Shown here in pieces: positions 16,066-26,000 of a stretch of DNA of 47,759 nucleotides. Each line of letters begins with the position of its first letter. The first letter of the stretch is position 1. This DNA is from Chloroflexota bacterium (GTDB taxonomy: Bacteria; Chloroflexota; Anaerolineae; Anaerolineales; E44-bin32): NCBI GenBank assembly GCA_027298025.1, contig JAPUGV010000277.1:1-47759 (forward strand), in the 5' to 3' direction. The notes below the pieces were generated by a model. It was given only the letters and a program-made list of their open reading frames with translations, searched no databases and was not told the origin of the DNA. A program made the translations under genes and the position numbers.

Positions 16066-17106
16066 CTAGCCGCCCGGGCGAAAGGGAGGGGAGGGCACAC
16101 GATCCACCCAGTAGTCCATAATTTCGATTGCAGCGCTGTCGCGTGCCTCAGCAATCCAGGTATTGAGCGCTTGAGATACGGCGAGACGATACGCTGAAGC
16201 ACTTAGCTCTCGGTCTTCGTGGCCTAGGATTTCAATGAGATGCCAGCCGAAATCAGTCTCGACTGGGCCCACGATCTCACCGATCGCTCCTCCGAACGCG
16301 GCCTCCTCAAAGGCCTCCACCATCCGTCCGCGGCCAAACCAGTCCAAGTTTCCCCCCTGCTCCTTATTCGACTCATCGAGAGAGTATTCGGAAGCCAAGT
16401 CGCCCCACTCCTCTCCCTCCTCAACGCGGGCCAGGAGATCTGCGGCTTCCTGCTCTTCCTCAACAAGGATGTGGCGTGCCCAGACCTGGTCTTGTGTCTC
16501 ATCGACCTGGTCCTCAAAGTCGGCTTCAAGCCGCTCCCGAAGCATTCTGGCGCGCACATCGGCTCGCAGCGTGGCCTCATCAACTCCAAATGCCCCGATA
16601 TTGGTGAGGTAGGCCTCGAAGTTGCTCTCAAAAAGCTCGCGAGTGTACGGGGTTGCGATGGGGCTCGGAGTCCCATCGACCGCTGGCGCGGGTGTAGCTG
16701 CATCCTGCTCTCCAAAGAATCCCAGACTTTCTTCTATGAAGGCGTCAATCTCTGCCTCTGAAACGTCGATCCCTCGACGCCCAGCCTCCTGTTCGATGAG
16801 CTGCTCTTGGATTAGCAAGTCCAGGATGTTGCTACCTATAAATAGGGGGTTGGCTAATTGCTGGCCAATGTTGGTCAATTGAGACTGATAGGCAGAAAAG
16901 GTTTCGGGGTCATCGCCGAGAATCTGGAGTGCTTGCTGCAAGTTGGTAAATTGGTTGGTGAGGTTCCATTGCGCGAGACTCACTCGCCCCTGGAATTCAG
17001 CCGTCGTAATTTCGCCCTCCCCGATGATCGCGATAGGTTGATTGGGCTGGACGAAGAAAGCCTGCACTAGCCCATACGCCACAAGGCCCACCACGACCGC
17101 GGTCAC
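16066..17106 (-). CDS. Membrane-anchored parvulin-type peptidyl-prolyl isomerase (SurA/PrsA-like)
   Basis: Probable extracytoplasmic folding factor. From the GTG at 17106 the product is 346 residues: a hydrophobic N-terminus (about 2-18), a SurA_N-like helical region (about 30-195) and one parvulin (PpiC) domain at about 208-292, with WARHILV, SLDESNKEQGGNLDWF and GPVETDFGWHLIEI matching the family. The frame stays open further upstream: adding codons back to CTG 17184 restores a basic stretch (RERRLRRR) in front of the membrane helix, and AAGAGGA lies 5 bases before that CTG. I keep GTG 17106 as the boundary but think the true protein is about 372 residues. It follows rpsR on the same strand. 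Confidence 0.88.
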   Translation of the reverse strand: MTAVVVGLVAYGLVQAFFVQPNQPIAIIGEGEITTAEFQGRVSLAQWNLTNQFTNLQQALQILGDDPETFSAYQSQLTNIGQQLANPLFIGSNILDLLIQEQLIEQEAGRRGIDVSEAEIDAFIEESLGFFGEQDAATPAPAVDGTPSPIATPYTRELFESNFEAYLTNIGAFGVDEATLRADVRARMLRERLEADFEDQVDETQDQVWARHILVEEEQEAADLLARVEEGEEWGDLASEYSLDESNKEQGGNLDWFGRGRMVEAFEEAAFGGAIGEIVGPVETDFGWHLIEILGHEDRELSASAYRLAVSQALNTWIAEARDSAAIEIMDYWVDRVPSPPFRPGG

Positions 17107-17189
17107 TACCGCCGCGCCAATTAGGATCCTACGGCGAAGCCGTCGTTCGCGCTCCCCTATTGCAATATGCTTTCGATTTATCAGGGGAA

Positions 17190-17196
17190 TCCTCTT
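17190..17196 (-). promoter_or_regulatory. Ribosome-binding site suggesting a CTG start for the PPIase
   Basis: Minus-strand AAGAGGA lies 5 bases before the in-frame CTG at 17184-17182 and just outside the rpsR stop. No ATG, GTG or TTG is available in this frame between the upstream stop and GTG 17106. Confidence 0.4.
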
Positions 17197-17206
17197 GAGA
17201 TCTTCG

Positions 17207-17464
17207 CTATCGATAGCGTCCGGATGTAAATGCCATTAGCGCCATGTGCCGGGATCGCTTGATTGCCTTCGCCAGCGCGCGTTGGTGCTTAGCACAGGTG
17301 CCGGTTTCTCTCCGGGGACGGATCTTACCGGTGTCCTTTACCAGCCGCTTCAATATGTCGGTTTTCTTGTAATTAATCGTCTTGCTTGGATCTGTGCAAA
17401 ACTGACAGGTCCGGGGCCTTCTCCTGAATCGTCTGCGCGGGCCATCATGTGATCGGGTCGCCAT
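17207..17464 (-). CDS. rpsR: 30S ribosomal protein S18
   Basis: Small-subunit protein that pairs with S6 on the 16S rRNA platform. The 85-residue product shows the S18 core: INYKKTDILKRLVKDTGKIRPRRETGTCAKHQR, followed by AIKRSRHMALMAF. The N-terminal CQFC with later C gives the Zn-type C+ form. GGAGAG lies 7 bases before the ATG. It is downstream of rpsF with an 87-base spacer; the ssb gene that often lies between them is absent. Confidence 0.96.
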   Translation of the reverse strand: MATRSHDGPRRRFRRRPRTCQFCTDPSKTINYKKTDILKRLVKDTGKIRPRRETGTCAKHQRALAKAIKRSRHMALMAFTSGRYR

Positions 17465-17551
17465 TTATGCTCTCTCCACTTCGTATTGGAATCATCTAGC
17501 GGACTCAGCCTCGTCCAGTTGAGCGGTTTCAGGTCTTACTCAGTCCGCGAG

Positions 17552-17842
17552 TCACGACTCCTTCAATGTAAGAAGATATCTTAAGACTTGCTCACTGAGT
17601 TCTAGATCCCTTTCGATAGCCATACCAGCCTGAGGGGGCATCTCTGTCTCAAAAATGAAATAGTACCCTTCGGAGCGCTTCCGAATGGGATAGGCCAGCT
17701 TGCGCTTGCCCCAGCGATCTACATTTAGGGTCTTACCCTGTGCGGCATCGATCCACGATTTGACTCGCTCTTCGAGCGAGCCGAGCGCCTCCTCATCGAG
17801 GTCTGGATCCGCGATATAAGCAAGTTCGTATTTACGCAACAC
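17552..17842 (-). CDS. rpsF: 30S ribosomal protein S6
   Basis: Small-subunit protein that binds S18. The 96-residue product has the S6 fold signature: YELAYIADPDLDEE at the N-terminus, DRWGKRKLAYPIRKRSEGYYFIFE in the centre, and a C-terminal EQVLRYLLT. The start is GTG 17842 directly after a GGAGGAGG ribosome site; TTG 17839 is also possible. It is the first gene of the minus-strand block. Confidence 0.95.
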   Translation of the reverse strand: MLRKYELAYIADPDLDEEALGSLEERVKSWIDAAQGKTLNVDRWGKRKLAYPIRKRSEGYYFIFETEMPPQAGMAIERDLELSEQVLRYLLTLKES

Positions 17843-17921
17843 TCAACCTCCTCCCACGGGATTGCCCCAAACTCACCGCGAGGATGCGGAGGAATGGAGC
17901 GGAAAGTAGCCGATAGAGTTT

Positions 17922-17927
17922 ATCATA
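17922..17927 (-). promoter_or_regulatory. Possible -10 box for rpsF-rpsR
   Basis: Minus-strand TATGAT about 80 bases before the rpsF start. There is no extended TG and no clear -35, so the call is weak. Confidence 0.3.
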
Positions 17928-17973
17928 CGGGAGTACGACGACCCGGGCAGAGCGATAGTTCAGGATTTCACGG

Positions 17974-17979
17974 TATAAT
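17974..17979 (+). promoter_or_regulatory. -10 box for the phosphohexomutase operon
   Basis: TATAAT preceded by CGG; transcription would begin near 17986, giving a leader of about 70 bases before the phosphohexomutase ATG. It is divergent from rpsF. Confidence 0.5.
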
Positions 17980-18058
17980 CGGCGGCGAAGATCATAACTC
18001 AACATAATAAGAACCAGGCTGCTGCAAGACTGGGCGCAACGAACTGCCAGGAGGAGAA

Positions 18059-19486
18059 ATGGAAGCGGTTCCCATCAAGTTCGGGACCGACGGTTGGCGC
18101 GGCCGAATTGCAGATAACTACACATTTTCTTCCGTCCGCCGCTGCGCGGACGGTTTTGCAAAGTACCTAGCTGAAGCGGAAGGCAAGGGCCGGCCGGTAG
18201 TCGTAGGTTACGATCAACGGTTCGCCTCCGAATTGTTTGCGGCGGCTGCATCTGAAGTTCTGGCCGGACACGGTTTCCAGGTTCTGCTGACGCAAGAAGC
18301 CACTCCAACTCCCGCTATTTCGCACGCGGTGATGGAGCACGGTGCGGTTGGCGCGGTCAACATCACGGCCTCCCACAACCCCCCTGCAGACAACGGCTTT
18401 AAGGTGCGCAACAGGTATGGTGCAGCGATCGGTCCTCAGAATCTGAAGCGGATCGAAAACTTCATTCCGGATACAGCGGAACACGTGGCTAAAGTTCGGC
18501 TGAACGAGGGGCTGAATTCTGGATCCATCACATACATTGACCCCGGCCCTGCCTACGTGGCCAAGATTGAAACCCTGGTCGATTTGGATCGCATCCGAAA
18601 CGCTGGCTTGAACGTGCTGATCGACGCGATGTGGGGCAACGGCGCAGGTTGGTTCCCTCGCCTGCTTGACGGCGCATCCACTCAAGTTTCAGAAATCCAC
18701 CACGAGCGAAATCCGGTCTTTCCCGAAATGAGCAGGCCGGAACCCATCCCACCCAACGTAGATGTGGGACTTTCCACAACCGTTGAATCCGGAGCCGATG
18801 TTCTAGTGATTACGGACGGGGATGCGGATAGGGTGGGCATCGGCGATGAACGCGGCTCCTTTATCGACCAGCTTCGCGTCTACGGACTGCTGGCATATTA
18901 CCTTCTTGAAGTGCGCGGAGAACGCGGGCCGATCGTCAAGACCCTGTCAACTACCTATCTGTTGCTTAAGCTGGCAGAAATGTACGACGTGCCCATCTAT
19001 GAGACAGGAGTGGGTTTCAAGTACGTAGCTCCCAAGATGCTCGAGGTCGACGCGCTGATTGGAGGCGAGGAATCCGGAGGGTTCGCCTTCCGCGGACATG
19101 TCCCGGAGCGAGACGGAATACTCGCCGGCCTGTACATTCTGGACATGATGGTTCAGCTTGAGCGCAAGCCATCGGAATTAATTCAACTACTGTTCGATCG
19201 CGTAGGCCCGAGCTATTACAAGCGCATCGACACACCCTTGGAGGCAAGCGAGCGAGCGGAAAAGCAGGCCCTTGCCGAGAGCGCGGACCCGGACCAAATC
19301 GGCGGGCTAAAAGTCACGAGTGTCAACCGCACCGATGGGCACAAATTCGAGCTTGAAGATGGCGGCTGGCTGCTGGTTCGCTTTTCCGGCACCGAGCCTG
19401 TGGTACGTGTCTACTGTGAGACCACGGAAGAGCAGCGGGTGGATCCGATCCTTGCCGATGGATTAGAACTCATTGGGCTGCAATGA
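18059..19486 (+). CDS. Phosphoglucomutase/phosphomannomutase family protein
   Basis: Alpha-D-phosphohexomutase interconverting 1- and 6-phosphates of hexoses. The 475-residue product has the four-domain family layout: catalytic serine loop TASHNPP (S105), metal loop DGDADR (253-258), sugar-binding [10 protein letters not shown] (about 338-347) and phosphate-binding [11 protein letters not shown] near the C-terminus. The substrate (glucose, mannose or glucosamine) cannot be fixed from motifs. AGGAGG lies 4 bases before the ATG. Its TGA overlaps the tatD ATG; the set pgm-tatD-polyprenyl synthase-upp is one overlapping operon. Confidence 0.93.
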   Translation: MEAVPIKFGTDGWRGRIADNYTFSSVRRCADGFAKYLAEAEGKGRPVVVGYDQRFASELFAAAASEVLAGHGFQVLLTQEATPTPAISHAVMEHGAVGAVNITASHNPPADNGFKVRNRYGAAIGPQNLKRIENFIPDTAEHVAKVRLNEGLNSGSITYIDPGPAYVAKIETLVDLDRIRNAGLNVLIDAMWGNGAGWFPRLLDGASTQVSEIHHERNPVFPEMSRPEPIPPNVDVGLSTTVESGADVLVITDGDADRVGIGDERGSFIDQLRVYGLLAYYLLEVRGERGPIVKTLSTTYLLLKLAEMYDVPIYETGVGFKYVAPKMLEVDALIGGEESGGFAFRGHVPERDGILAGLYILDMMVQLERKPSELIQLLFDRVGPSYYKRIDTPLEASERAEKQALAESADPDQIGGLKVTSVNRTDGHKFELEDGGWLLVRFSGTEPVVRVYCETTEEQRVDPILADGLELIGLQ

Positions 19487-20292
19487 AGCCTCTGACGGAT
19501 ACGCACTGTCATCTGTCGCTGGATCAATTCACGGGCGAGTTGGATCCGATTCTCAAACGCGCGCGCGCGGCAGGAGTTGGGCGCCTGGTAATCCCCGGGA
19601 TCGATATTGAAACTAGCCGGCGGGCGGTCGAGATTGCCGAGGGGCTGGCAGGAATCTATGCTTCCGTTGGCGTCCACCCGCACAACGCGTCAAGCTATTC
19701 TGACTCGGCGAGGGATCGCCTTCGCGAGTTGGCGCGCTCCCCGGCCGTCGTGGCGGTAGGAGAGATCGGGCTGGACTACTATCGGGATCATTCGCCGCGC
19801 GATCAACAGGTCGCGGCGCTGATCGATCAGCTGTCGCTGGCCCGTGAATTGGAGTTACCGGTCATCATTCACAATCGTGAGGCCCAGGAAGAGCTATTTG
19901 AAGTTCTGTTAGAATGGGCGCCGACGGTGGCCGGGACCAAGAAAGGCGTTCTGCACGCCTTTTCCGGCACCCGCGCGAGCGCCGAGACTGCTGTATCATC
20001 GGGATTCTTCATTGGAGTAGCGGGACCACTAACATATCCGAGCGCCGAGGAGCTCCGCCAAACAATCCAAGATCTTCCCCAAGATCGGCTGCTATTGGAG
20101 ACTGATTCACCCTATCTCCCCCCACAACCGCATCGGGGTCAGCGAAACGAGCCGGCATATTTGCCGCTCATTGCCGAAGAGTTGGGCCGATTGACGGGCG
20201 GAGAGATCGACAAGGTGATCGCTTACACTTCAAGGAACGCAAGCTACTTATTTGGTTGGCTGAATGGAAGCGCGAACTCTATCCTTTCCTGA
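19483..20292 (+). CDS. tatD: TatD family metal-dependent hydrolase (DNase)
   Basis: TIM-barrel nuclease of the TatD family; members act as 3'-5' DNA exonucleases or in RNA quality control. The 269-residue product carries the metal ligands in family order: DTHCHL at the N-terminus, [10 protein letters not shown], the IHNRE strand, HAFSGT and LETDSPYL. It overlaps the upstream mutase by ATGA; its last 29 bases overlap the polyprenyl synthase gene. Confidence 0.93.
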   Translation: MKPLTDTHCHLSLDQFTGELDPILKRARAAGVGRLVIPGIDIETSRRAVEIAEGLAGIYASVGVHPHNASSYSDSARDRLRELARSPAVVAVGEIGLDYYRDHSPRDQQVAALIDQLSLARELELPVIIHNREAQEELFEVLLEWAPTVAGTKKGVLHAFSGTRASAETAVSSGFFIGVAGPLTYPSAEELRQTIQDLPQDRLLLETDSPYLPPQPHRGQRNEPAYLPLIAEELGRLTGGEIDKVIAYTSRNASYLFGWLNGSANSILS

Positions 20293-21238
20293 ACTTGTTG
20301 CGGACGGCCTTACTGCTGTCGAGGCCCGCATGCGTGCGGGAATGGTGGCAGAGCTGCCGGCTTTGGGGGCTGCCATCGACCAGCTGCTCAGCTCGGGCGG
20401 CAAGCGCATCCGCCCCACCCTGGTGCTCTTAGCCGGGGGCCTGCTGGACGCGGACCGCGAACGCACGGTCACCTTGGCTGCAGCCGCGGAACTGCTCCAT
20501 ACTGCCACGCTTGTCCATGACGATCTAATCGACGGCGCACTTCTGCGCCGCGGTTTTCCCACCCTCAACGCGCAGATGGAGGATGGCGCCACCGTCCTGA
20601 TTGGCGACTACATTTTTGCGCGCGCCGCGCACCTAGCAGCTGAGACGGAGTCGCTACCGCTGATCAAAAAATTCGCCACGACGCTTGCGATCATCGTTAA
20701 TGGTGAGCTCGATCAGCTCCTCGGCTCTGCCACCGGAGACCATCGCCGTGATTACTTCGATCGAGTGTACGCCAAAACCGGCTCCCTATTCGAGTTGGCC
20801 GCCGAATCCCCAGCGCTGATTGCGGGCGCTGAACAGGGCACGATACGCGCGATGAAGAAATTCGGCCGTCAGATCGGCGTAGCTTTCCAGATCGTGGACG
20901 ACATCCTCGATTTCACTGGAAATGCCGACCTGGTGGGAAAGCCAGTGGGTGGCGATCTGCGCCAGGGGTTGATCACCCTGCCAACGATTTATCACCTGGA
21001 GGCCAATCCCGATGACTCCGACAAGATTGATGCGCTTGTTGCAGGCACACTCGACGCGGAGCAGGCTGCGCGGTTAGTTGAGACGATCCGCCACTCTGGC
21101 GCTGTGGGTAAAGCGCTGGATGAAGCATCGGATTACATTGAATCGTGCATTAGACTGCTGGACGATTTCCCATCCGATCGCCCCGAGCATCTTGCGCTCA
21201 TTGAACTGGCGAAGTACGTGCTCAACCGCACGCTATGA
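20264..21238 (+). CDS. Polyprenyl diphosphate synthase (trans-isoprenyl type)
   Basis: Condenses isopentenyl diphosphate with an allylic diphosphate to make a longer polyprenyl chain for quinones or other lipids. The 324-residue product has both aspartate-rich motifs, DDLID (86-90) and DDILD (212-216), plus GGKRIRP (45-51) that binds the diphosphate. The residues before the first DD motif (TATLVH) are small, consistent with a medium or long chain product, but chain length cannot be read with certainty. It starts 29 bases inside tatD and overlaps upp by ATGA. Confidence 0.92.
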   Translation: MEARTLSFPELVADGLTAVEARMRAGMVAELPALGAAIDQLLSSGGKRIRPTLVLLAGGLLDADRERTVTLAAAAELLHTATLVHDDLIDGALLRRGFPTLNAQMEDGATVLIGDYIFARAAHLAAETESLPLIKKFATTLAIIVNGELDQLLGSATGDHRRDYFDRVYAKTGSLFELAAESPALIAGAEQGTIRAMKKFGRQIGVAFQIVDDILDFTGNADLVGKPVGGDLRQGLITLPTIYHLEANPDDSDKIDALVAGTLDAEQAARLVETIRHSGAVGKALDEASDYIESCIRLLDDFPSDRPEHLALIELAKYVLNRTL

Positions 21239-21858
21239 CGGTTCATATCTCCCGACACCCACTCGTCGCTCACAAACTCACCAGAATTCGGGATAGTAGT
21301 ACCGAACCTAAGAAATTTCGGGAGCTTATCCGTGAGATTTCGGCGCTGCTGACCTATGAGGCTACGCAAGACCTGGGGGTCGATCCGGTGAGAGTTACCA
21401 CTCCACTGGAGGAGACGGATGGCTCCGATTTGGCGGAAAAGGTCGGGCTGGTCCCGATTCTTCGCGCGGGTCTAGGCATGGTCGAAGGTGTTTGGGAGCT
21501 CATGCCTTCCGCAGAGGTATGGCACATCGGTCTTTACCGAGATGAGGAAACCTTTCGCCCCGTTGAGTACTACAACAAGCTGCCGGTAACGCCTACAGTC
21601 GCGGTCTGTTTGGTTCTCGATCCCATGCTAGCTACTGGCGGCTCGGCGGTTGCAACCGTTGATATTCTTAAGCGCTGGGGGGTCGGCCGCGTCAAGTTCG
21701 TGGGATTGATCGGTGCCCCCGAGGGGATTACAAATCTGGAAGAGCACCATCCAGACGTCCCGATTCATCTGGCCGCGGCCGACGAACGCCTCAATGATCG
21801 AGCCTTCATCGTCCCCGGCTTAGGTGATGCCGGCGATCGGCAATTTGGAACCGCCTAG
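21235..21858 (+). CDS. upp: Uracil phosphoribosyltransferase
   Basis: Salvages uracil to UMP with PRPP. The 207-residue product has the family length and motifs: [12 protein letters not shown] (substrate loop), the PRPP-binding [10 protein letters not shown] (129-138), and the C-terminal uracil-binding [13 protein letters not shown]. It overlaps the upstream gene by 4 bases and ends 45 bases from the convergent kinase gene. Confidence 0.97.
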   Translation: MTVHISRHPLVAHKLTRIRDSSTEPKKFRELIREISALLTYEATQDLGVDPVRVTTPLEETDGSDLAEKVGLVPILRAGLGMVEGVWELMPSAEVWHIGLYRDEETFRPVEYYNKLPVTPTVAVCLVLDPMLATGGSAVATVDILKRWGVGRVKFVGLIGAPEGITNLEEHHPDVPIHLAAADERLNDRAFIVPGLGDAGDRQFGTA

Positions 21859-21900
21859 CTGCGCCCAGAAGCCCTGGTTCGGAAACCGTCCGATTGAAAT

Positions 21901-21918
21901 GCGCTAAGAGCTTAGCGC
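21901..21918. repeat. Perfect inverted repeat at the upp/kinase convergence
   Basis: GCGCTAAG-AG-CTTAGCGC is a perfect 8-base inverted repeat that contains the kinase stop codon. It could fold as a short hairpin on both strands and act as a bidirectional terminator, though the T-tract is weak (ATTTC on the minus strand). Confidence 0.4.
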
Positions 21919-23595
21919 GGCCTGGTATCCCTGCAAATGTCCGACCAACCAGGATGGCTTGCGCGGTCGCAGGAGCAGCTCATGGGTGAGTTGCAGCGCC
22001 TGCTCGTCATTGCCCGCCTGATGAAGGACATCGATCATTACTGCGTTGGCGAGAATATCCTCCGGGGAGGCGACGAGCACTCCTTCCAACATGCCAGCTG
22101 CAGCCTCCGCTTGTCCGACGTATAGAAGCGATCGCGCATCAAGGCTCTCCAGTGGGGCCCAGTCCGGAGAGATGTCGTATAGCGCATTAATTGCGGGAAA
22201 CATTGCTCCAGATTCAGCGCCCAGGAAGAGCGCTTGCGAGAGCAGATTGGATACCCGCAAATCGTCCCCCGGTTTCGCTCCCGTAAGCTCCAAGCCATTG
22301 ATTAGAGCTTCTGCAGCGCTCATATAATTGGCTTGTTCCAAGTAAAGCTCCGAGGCTTTGGTAAATTCGGATTTCGCCGGCGCTAGATCGCCCTCAGCTG
22401 CCAGCGCATGAGCAAGCTCGAGGTGGGCCTCGGGATTCTCAGGATTCTCATTAATCCACTGCCATGCTGAAGGGATTGCACCTTGAGCAGGGCCATCGAA
22501 CGGGTCCGGCGGGGCGTGATCCACTGAGGCCACCGCCGGTCGCTGGCTTCCATGCTGGTTTCCAGCATCCACCTGCTCCCCGGCCGCGCCGCCCATCGCG
22601 AACCCAAACGTCACCAAACTCAGCAGTGCAAACGCCAGCCCCCCACCAACCCAGGCCCAGCGCCTGGGCCGGGGCCTGATCTCCAGCTCTGCGATTGGAT
22701 CCACAGCCGGTTCTGCAACCGTTTCCACGGACATCGAGGCCCCGGCTTCTTGCTCGTCCCACGGAGAGATGCCGCGGGCGGCCTTGTCGAACGCCTCCAC
22801 AAGCTCCTCCACCGACGCGAAACGATCGGGGCGATCCTTCGCCAGCGCCTTCAGAAGCACCCGCTCTAGATCTACGGGAATCTTGTCGTTGATCGAGCGC
22901 GGCATGGGGAGAGGTGTGTAGAGGTGATCGTGAATGATCGAAAAAGGAGTATCCGAACTGTATGGCACGCGCCCCACCGCCAGCTGATAAAGCACAATTC
23001 CAAACGAATAGATGTCGGTCCCTTCATCGAGGTCCCGCGCTCCGCGTGCCTGCTCGGGCGAGATGTAATGAGGAGTGCCCAGAAGTTGGTCTCCAGAGAG
23101 GGTCGACTGGCCGGCTTCTGCCATACGTGCCAGACCAAAGTCAGCTAGATAGACGTTCCCCGATTCTGTTAGCAAGATATTGGAGGGCTTGACGTCACGG
23201 TGTAGCACACCTTGGCTATGGGCATAGGTGAGTGCGCTGCCGACCGACTGAACGATGCTGAGAATCTGTTCCTTGCTCGGCCACCCACGATCGAGGACCG
23301 CCTTCAAAGTTTCTCCCTCGATAAATTTCATGACCAGATAAGATTGGCCGTTGTGATCTGCATAATCGAATACCGGCACGATATTAGAATGATCGAGTTT
23401 GGCAACCACGCGCGCTTCACGCGTAAAGCGTTCAAGAAACTGTGGATCCTGCATAAAGGCTGGATGCAGCACTTTGATCGCGACGTAGCGATCTAAATTC
23501 GGGTGGTAGGCCTTGAATACCGTCGCCATGCCCCCCTGGCCGAGCTGCTCGATGATACGGTACGGTCCGACGTTTTCGCCTTGTTGAAATGGCAT
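21904..23595 (-). CDS. Membrane Ser/Thr protein kinase with C-terminal TPR-like region
   Basis: Hanks-type kinase. The 563-residue product has a kinase domain at about 11-275: glycine loop GQGGMATV (19-26), ATP lysine K41 (VAIK), catalytic HRDVKPSN (132-139), DFG (152-154) and the GTPHYISPEQ activation end. A linker leads to one membrane helix (about 313-336), and the outer C-terminal part (about 370-560) is helical and alanine/leucine-rich with TPR-like pattern (NPENPEAHLELAHALAAEGDLAPA). There are no PASTA repeats, so the ligand is unknown. A ribosome site AAAGGA precedes the ATG and a promoter candidate lies upstream; it is downstream of pgk with a 113-base gap. Confidence 0.92.
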   Translation of the reverse strand: MPFQQGENVGPYRIIEQLGQGGMATVFKAYHPNLDRYVAIKVLHPAFMQDPQFLERFTREARVVAKLDHSNIVPVFDYADHNGQSYLVMKFIEGETLKAVLDRGWPSKEQILSIVQSVGSALTYAHSQGVLHRDVKPSNILLTESGNVYLADFGLARMAEAGQSTLSGDQLLGTPHYISPEQARGARDLDEGTDIYSFGIVLYQLAVGRVPYSSDTPFSIIHDHLYTPLPMPRSINDKIPVDLERVLLKALAKDRPDRFASVEELVEAFDKAARGISPWDEQEAGASMSVETVAEPAVDPIAELEIRPRPRRWAWVGGGLAFALLSLVTFGFAMGGAAGEQVDAGNQHGSQRPAVASVDHAPPDPFDGPAQGAIPSAWQWINENPENPEAHLELAHALAAEGDLAPAKSEFTKASELYLEQANYMSAAEALINGLELTGAKPGDDLRVSNLLSQALFLGAESGAMFPAINALYDISPDWAPLESLDARSLLYVGQAEAAAGMLEGVLVASPEDILANAVMIDVLHQAGNDEQALQLTHELLLRPRKPSWLVGHLQGYQAALSS

Positions 23596-23629
23596 TAGAT
23601 TCCTTTGAGCATAAGCCTAGGACCCTCAA

Positions 23630-23658
23630 ATTATGGAGAGAATATGGGGATGTGACCA
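23630..23658 (-). promoter_or_regulatory. Possible promoter of the kinase gene
   Basis: Minus strand: TGGTCA (23658-23653), 17-base spacer, CATAAT (23635-23630). It would give a leader of about 30 bases containing AAAGGA before the kinase ATG. Confidence 0.4.
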
Positions 23659-23708
23659 GTGAGTAAATTGTCAGGGCGAACGACATAGAAGACTGAGGGG
23701 TTAGCGAA

Positions 23709-24881
23709 CTAGGCCTGGAGTACCGCAAGTCCTGGCAGCGGCTTACCCTCCAGTAAGGCGAGCGCGGCGCCGCCTCCGGTCGAGAGGTGGGTGAACTGAT
23801 TTGCCAGGCCCGCCTGTCGAACGGCGGCCGCCGAATCTCCGCCTCCCACAATGCTCAAGGCACCACTTTGTGCAATGGCCGCAGCGAGGCCGACCGTTCC
23901 TGCTGCAAATGGTGCAAGCTCAAAGACCCCCATGGGCCCGTTCCAAAATACGGTCCCCGCTTGACCGACCGCGTGGGTGAAGGCTTCGAGCGTTTGTGGC
24001 CCAATATCCAGCACCTGCCAGCCACTAGGCACGTTGCCAACTTCCACCACTTGCGTGGCGGCTTCGGGCGAGAAGGCATCTGCCGCGACGGCGTCAGCAG
24101 GAAGGTGCAATTTTTCCTTGGCTTTCTCGATCAATTCCAGAGCCACCTCGTATGATCCAGGTTCTACCAGCGAATTGGCCATATCGTGGCCCTGCGCCGC
24201 CAGGAACGTATTGGCGATGCCCCCGCCGATTAACAACGCCTCCGCGCGCTCGATCAGGCTGCCCACGACGCCGATCTTGTCCGAGATCTTGGCTCCACCC
24301 AGCACTGCAACAAACGGGCGTGCAGGATCCTGGAGGGCGATCTCCAGAAACTGAAGCTCGCGCTCAATCAGCATCCCTGCTGCGCTAGGCAGGTAGTGCG
24401 CAACTCCTACAGTGGAGGCGTGGGCCCGATGCACGGTGCCAAATGCGTCGTTCACGTAAACATCACCCAGGGCCGCAAGCTCGCGCGCAAAATCGGCCTG
24501 ATTGCCCGTTTCATGTGGGCTGAAGCGGGTGTTCTCCAGAAGCAGCAGTTCGCCCGGCCCCAGGGCCTGCGCCGCCTCGGTCGCTTCCGAGCCCACCGTC
24601 TGGTCAACGAAGCCAACCGGCTTTCCAACCAATCGCTCCAGGCCATCCGCGATCGGTCGCATAGAGAGCTGCGCCACCACTTTCCCTTTCGGTCTGCCCA
24701 GGTGTGAGCAAATGACTATCCTGGCTTCATGTTCCAACAAATACTGGATGGTGGGCAGCGCGGCACGGATTCGCGCATCATCCGTAATGACGCCCTCTTT
24801 CATCGGCACATTGAAATCAACGCGAAGGAGCACTCGACGGCCGCGCAGATCGAGGTCGCGTAGAGTCCTTAATTTTCCCAC
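23709..24881 (-). CDS. pgk: Phosphoglycerate kinase
   Basis: Glycolytic transfer of phosphate between 1,3-bisphosphoglycerate and ADP. The 390-residue product shows LLRVDFNVPM (substrate strand), SHLGRPKG, the hinge region with GPMGVFELAPFAAGT, and the nucleotide loop GGGDSAAAV followed by HLSTGGGAAL. It is slightly short but complete. The start is GTG 24881, 9 bases after the gap stop, so the two genes are co-transcribed. Confidence 0.97.
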   Translation of the reverse strand: MGKLRTLRDLDLRGRRVLLRVDFNVPMKEGVITDDARIRAALPTIQYLLEHEARIVICSHLGRPKGKVVAQLSMRPIADGLERLVGKPVGFVDQTVGSEATEAAQALGPGELLLLENTRFSPHETGNQADFARELAALGDVYVNDAFGTVHRAHASTVGVAHYLPSAAGMLIERELQFLEIALQDPARPFVAVLGGAKISDKIGVVGSLIERAEALLIGGGIANTFLAAQGHDMANSLVEPGSYEVALELIEKAKEKLHLPADAVAADAFSPEAATQVVEVGNVPSGWQVLDIGPQTLEAFTHAVGQAGTVFWNGPMGVFELAPFAAGTVGLAAAIAQSGALSIVGGGDSAAAVRQAGLANQFTHLSTGGGAALALLEGKPLPGLAVLQA

Positions 24882-24890
24882 GGCGTATAG

Positions 24891-25901
24891 CTAAAGGGAC
24901 TTGGCCATATAGGCGGCTAAATCAGCAGTTCGAACGGAGTAGCCCCATTCATTGTCGTACCACGATACGACTTTGGCCAGATTGCCGTCCATCACCATCG
25001 TGAACTGTGCATCGATGATGCTCGAGCGGGGATCCATCTTGAAGTCGGAGCTGACCAGCGGTTCCTCGCTGAAGCCAAGGATTCCCTCCATCGGACCTAC
25101 CGAGGCCGCCTGAAATGCTTTGTGAAGATCCTCGGTGGTGGCCTCTCGCTCCAGCAGCGCAACGAAGTCGACTACGGAGACGGTTGAAGTTGGCACGCGC
25201 ATGGAAAATCCATCGAATTTGCCTTCGAGTTCGGGAATCACCCGCGATACGGCTCGCGCCGCGCCTGTGGTGGTCGGAACGATGTTCAACGCCGCCGCCC
25301 GCGCGCGCCGCAGGTCCTTGTGTGGCAGATCCAGCAGCCGCTGACCTGCGGTGTAGGAGTGAATGGTCGTCATCAAAGCCTTCTCGATCCCAAACTCATC
25401 CTGCACGACCTTTGCCGCAGGCGCCAGGCAGTTCGTTGTGCAACTGGCATTGGAGACCACGTGGTGGGTCGCAGGGTCGTACATACCCTCGTTCACACCC
25501 AAGACGATCGTCACGTCAGGATCCTTGGAAGGGGCGCTGATGATCACTTTCTTGGCCCCGGCCTGCAGGTGCTGGGAGGCTTGCGCGTGGGTCCGGAAGA
25601 TGCCGGTTGATTCGATGACGATATGGACGCCCAAATCATCCCAGGGCAACTTGGCGGGCTCAGGCTCGGAGAGGGCTTTGATTAGGTCACCATTCACCCT
25701 AAGTCCATCGTCCGTCACCTCGACCGTGCCCTCGTACTTCCCGTAGTTCGAGTCGTACCTAAACAGATGGGCCATCGTGGCCAGATCCCCGAGGTCATTG
25801 AAGGCCACGATGTCAAACTCATTCGAGTACTGTCCCACCATCACTTTCAGGACCTGCCGACCAATCCGGCCCAGGCCGTTGATTCCGATACGTGTCGCCA
25901 T
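24891..25901 (-). CDS. gap: Glyceraldehyde-3-phosphate dehydrogenase
   Basis: NAD(P)-dependent oxidation of glyceraldehyde 3-phosphate. With ATG 25901 the product is 336 residues, beginning [16 protein letters not shown] (NAD-binding Rossmann turn); the active-site block is [18 protein letters not shown] lies 4 bases before this ATG, and a longer in-frame start (25934) adds a non-conserved SESSESE-like stretch, so 25901 is preferred. It sits between yvcK (upstream) and pgk on the minus strand. Confidence 0.97.
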   Translation of the reverse strand: MATRIGINGLGRIGRQVLKVMVGQYSNEFDIVAFNDLGDLATMAHLFRYDSNYGKYEGTVEVTDDGLRVNGDLIKALSEPEPAKLPWDDLGVHIVIESTGIFRTHAQASQHLQAGAKKVIISAPSKDPDVTIVLGVNEGMYDPATHHVVSNASCTTNCLAPAAKVVQDEFGIEKALMTTIHSYTAGQRLLDLPHKDLRRARAAALNIVPTTTGAARAVSRVIPELEGKFDGFSMRVPTSTVSVVDFVALLEREATTEDLHKAFQAASVGPMEGILGFSEEPLVSSDFKMDPRSSIIDAQFTMVMDGNLAKVVSWYDNEWGYSVRTADLAAYMAKSL

Positions 25902-26000
25902 GAGTCTCTCCGATTCCGAGGATTCCGTCGCCACGCTCTCGCCGCGTCTGATCGAAAGCTTTGCATGGGATCCCCTGGATTGATGTGATTTGGGGCGTTG

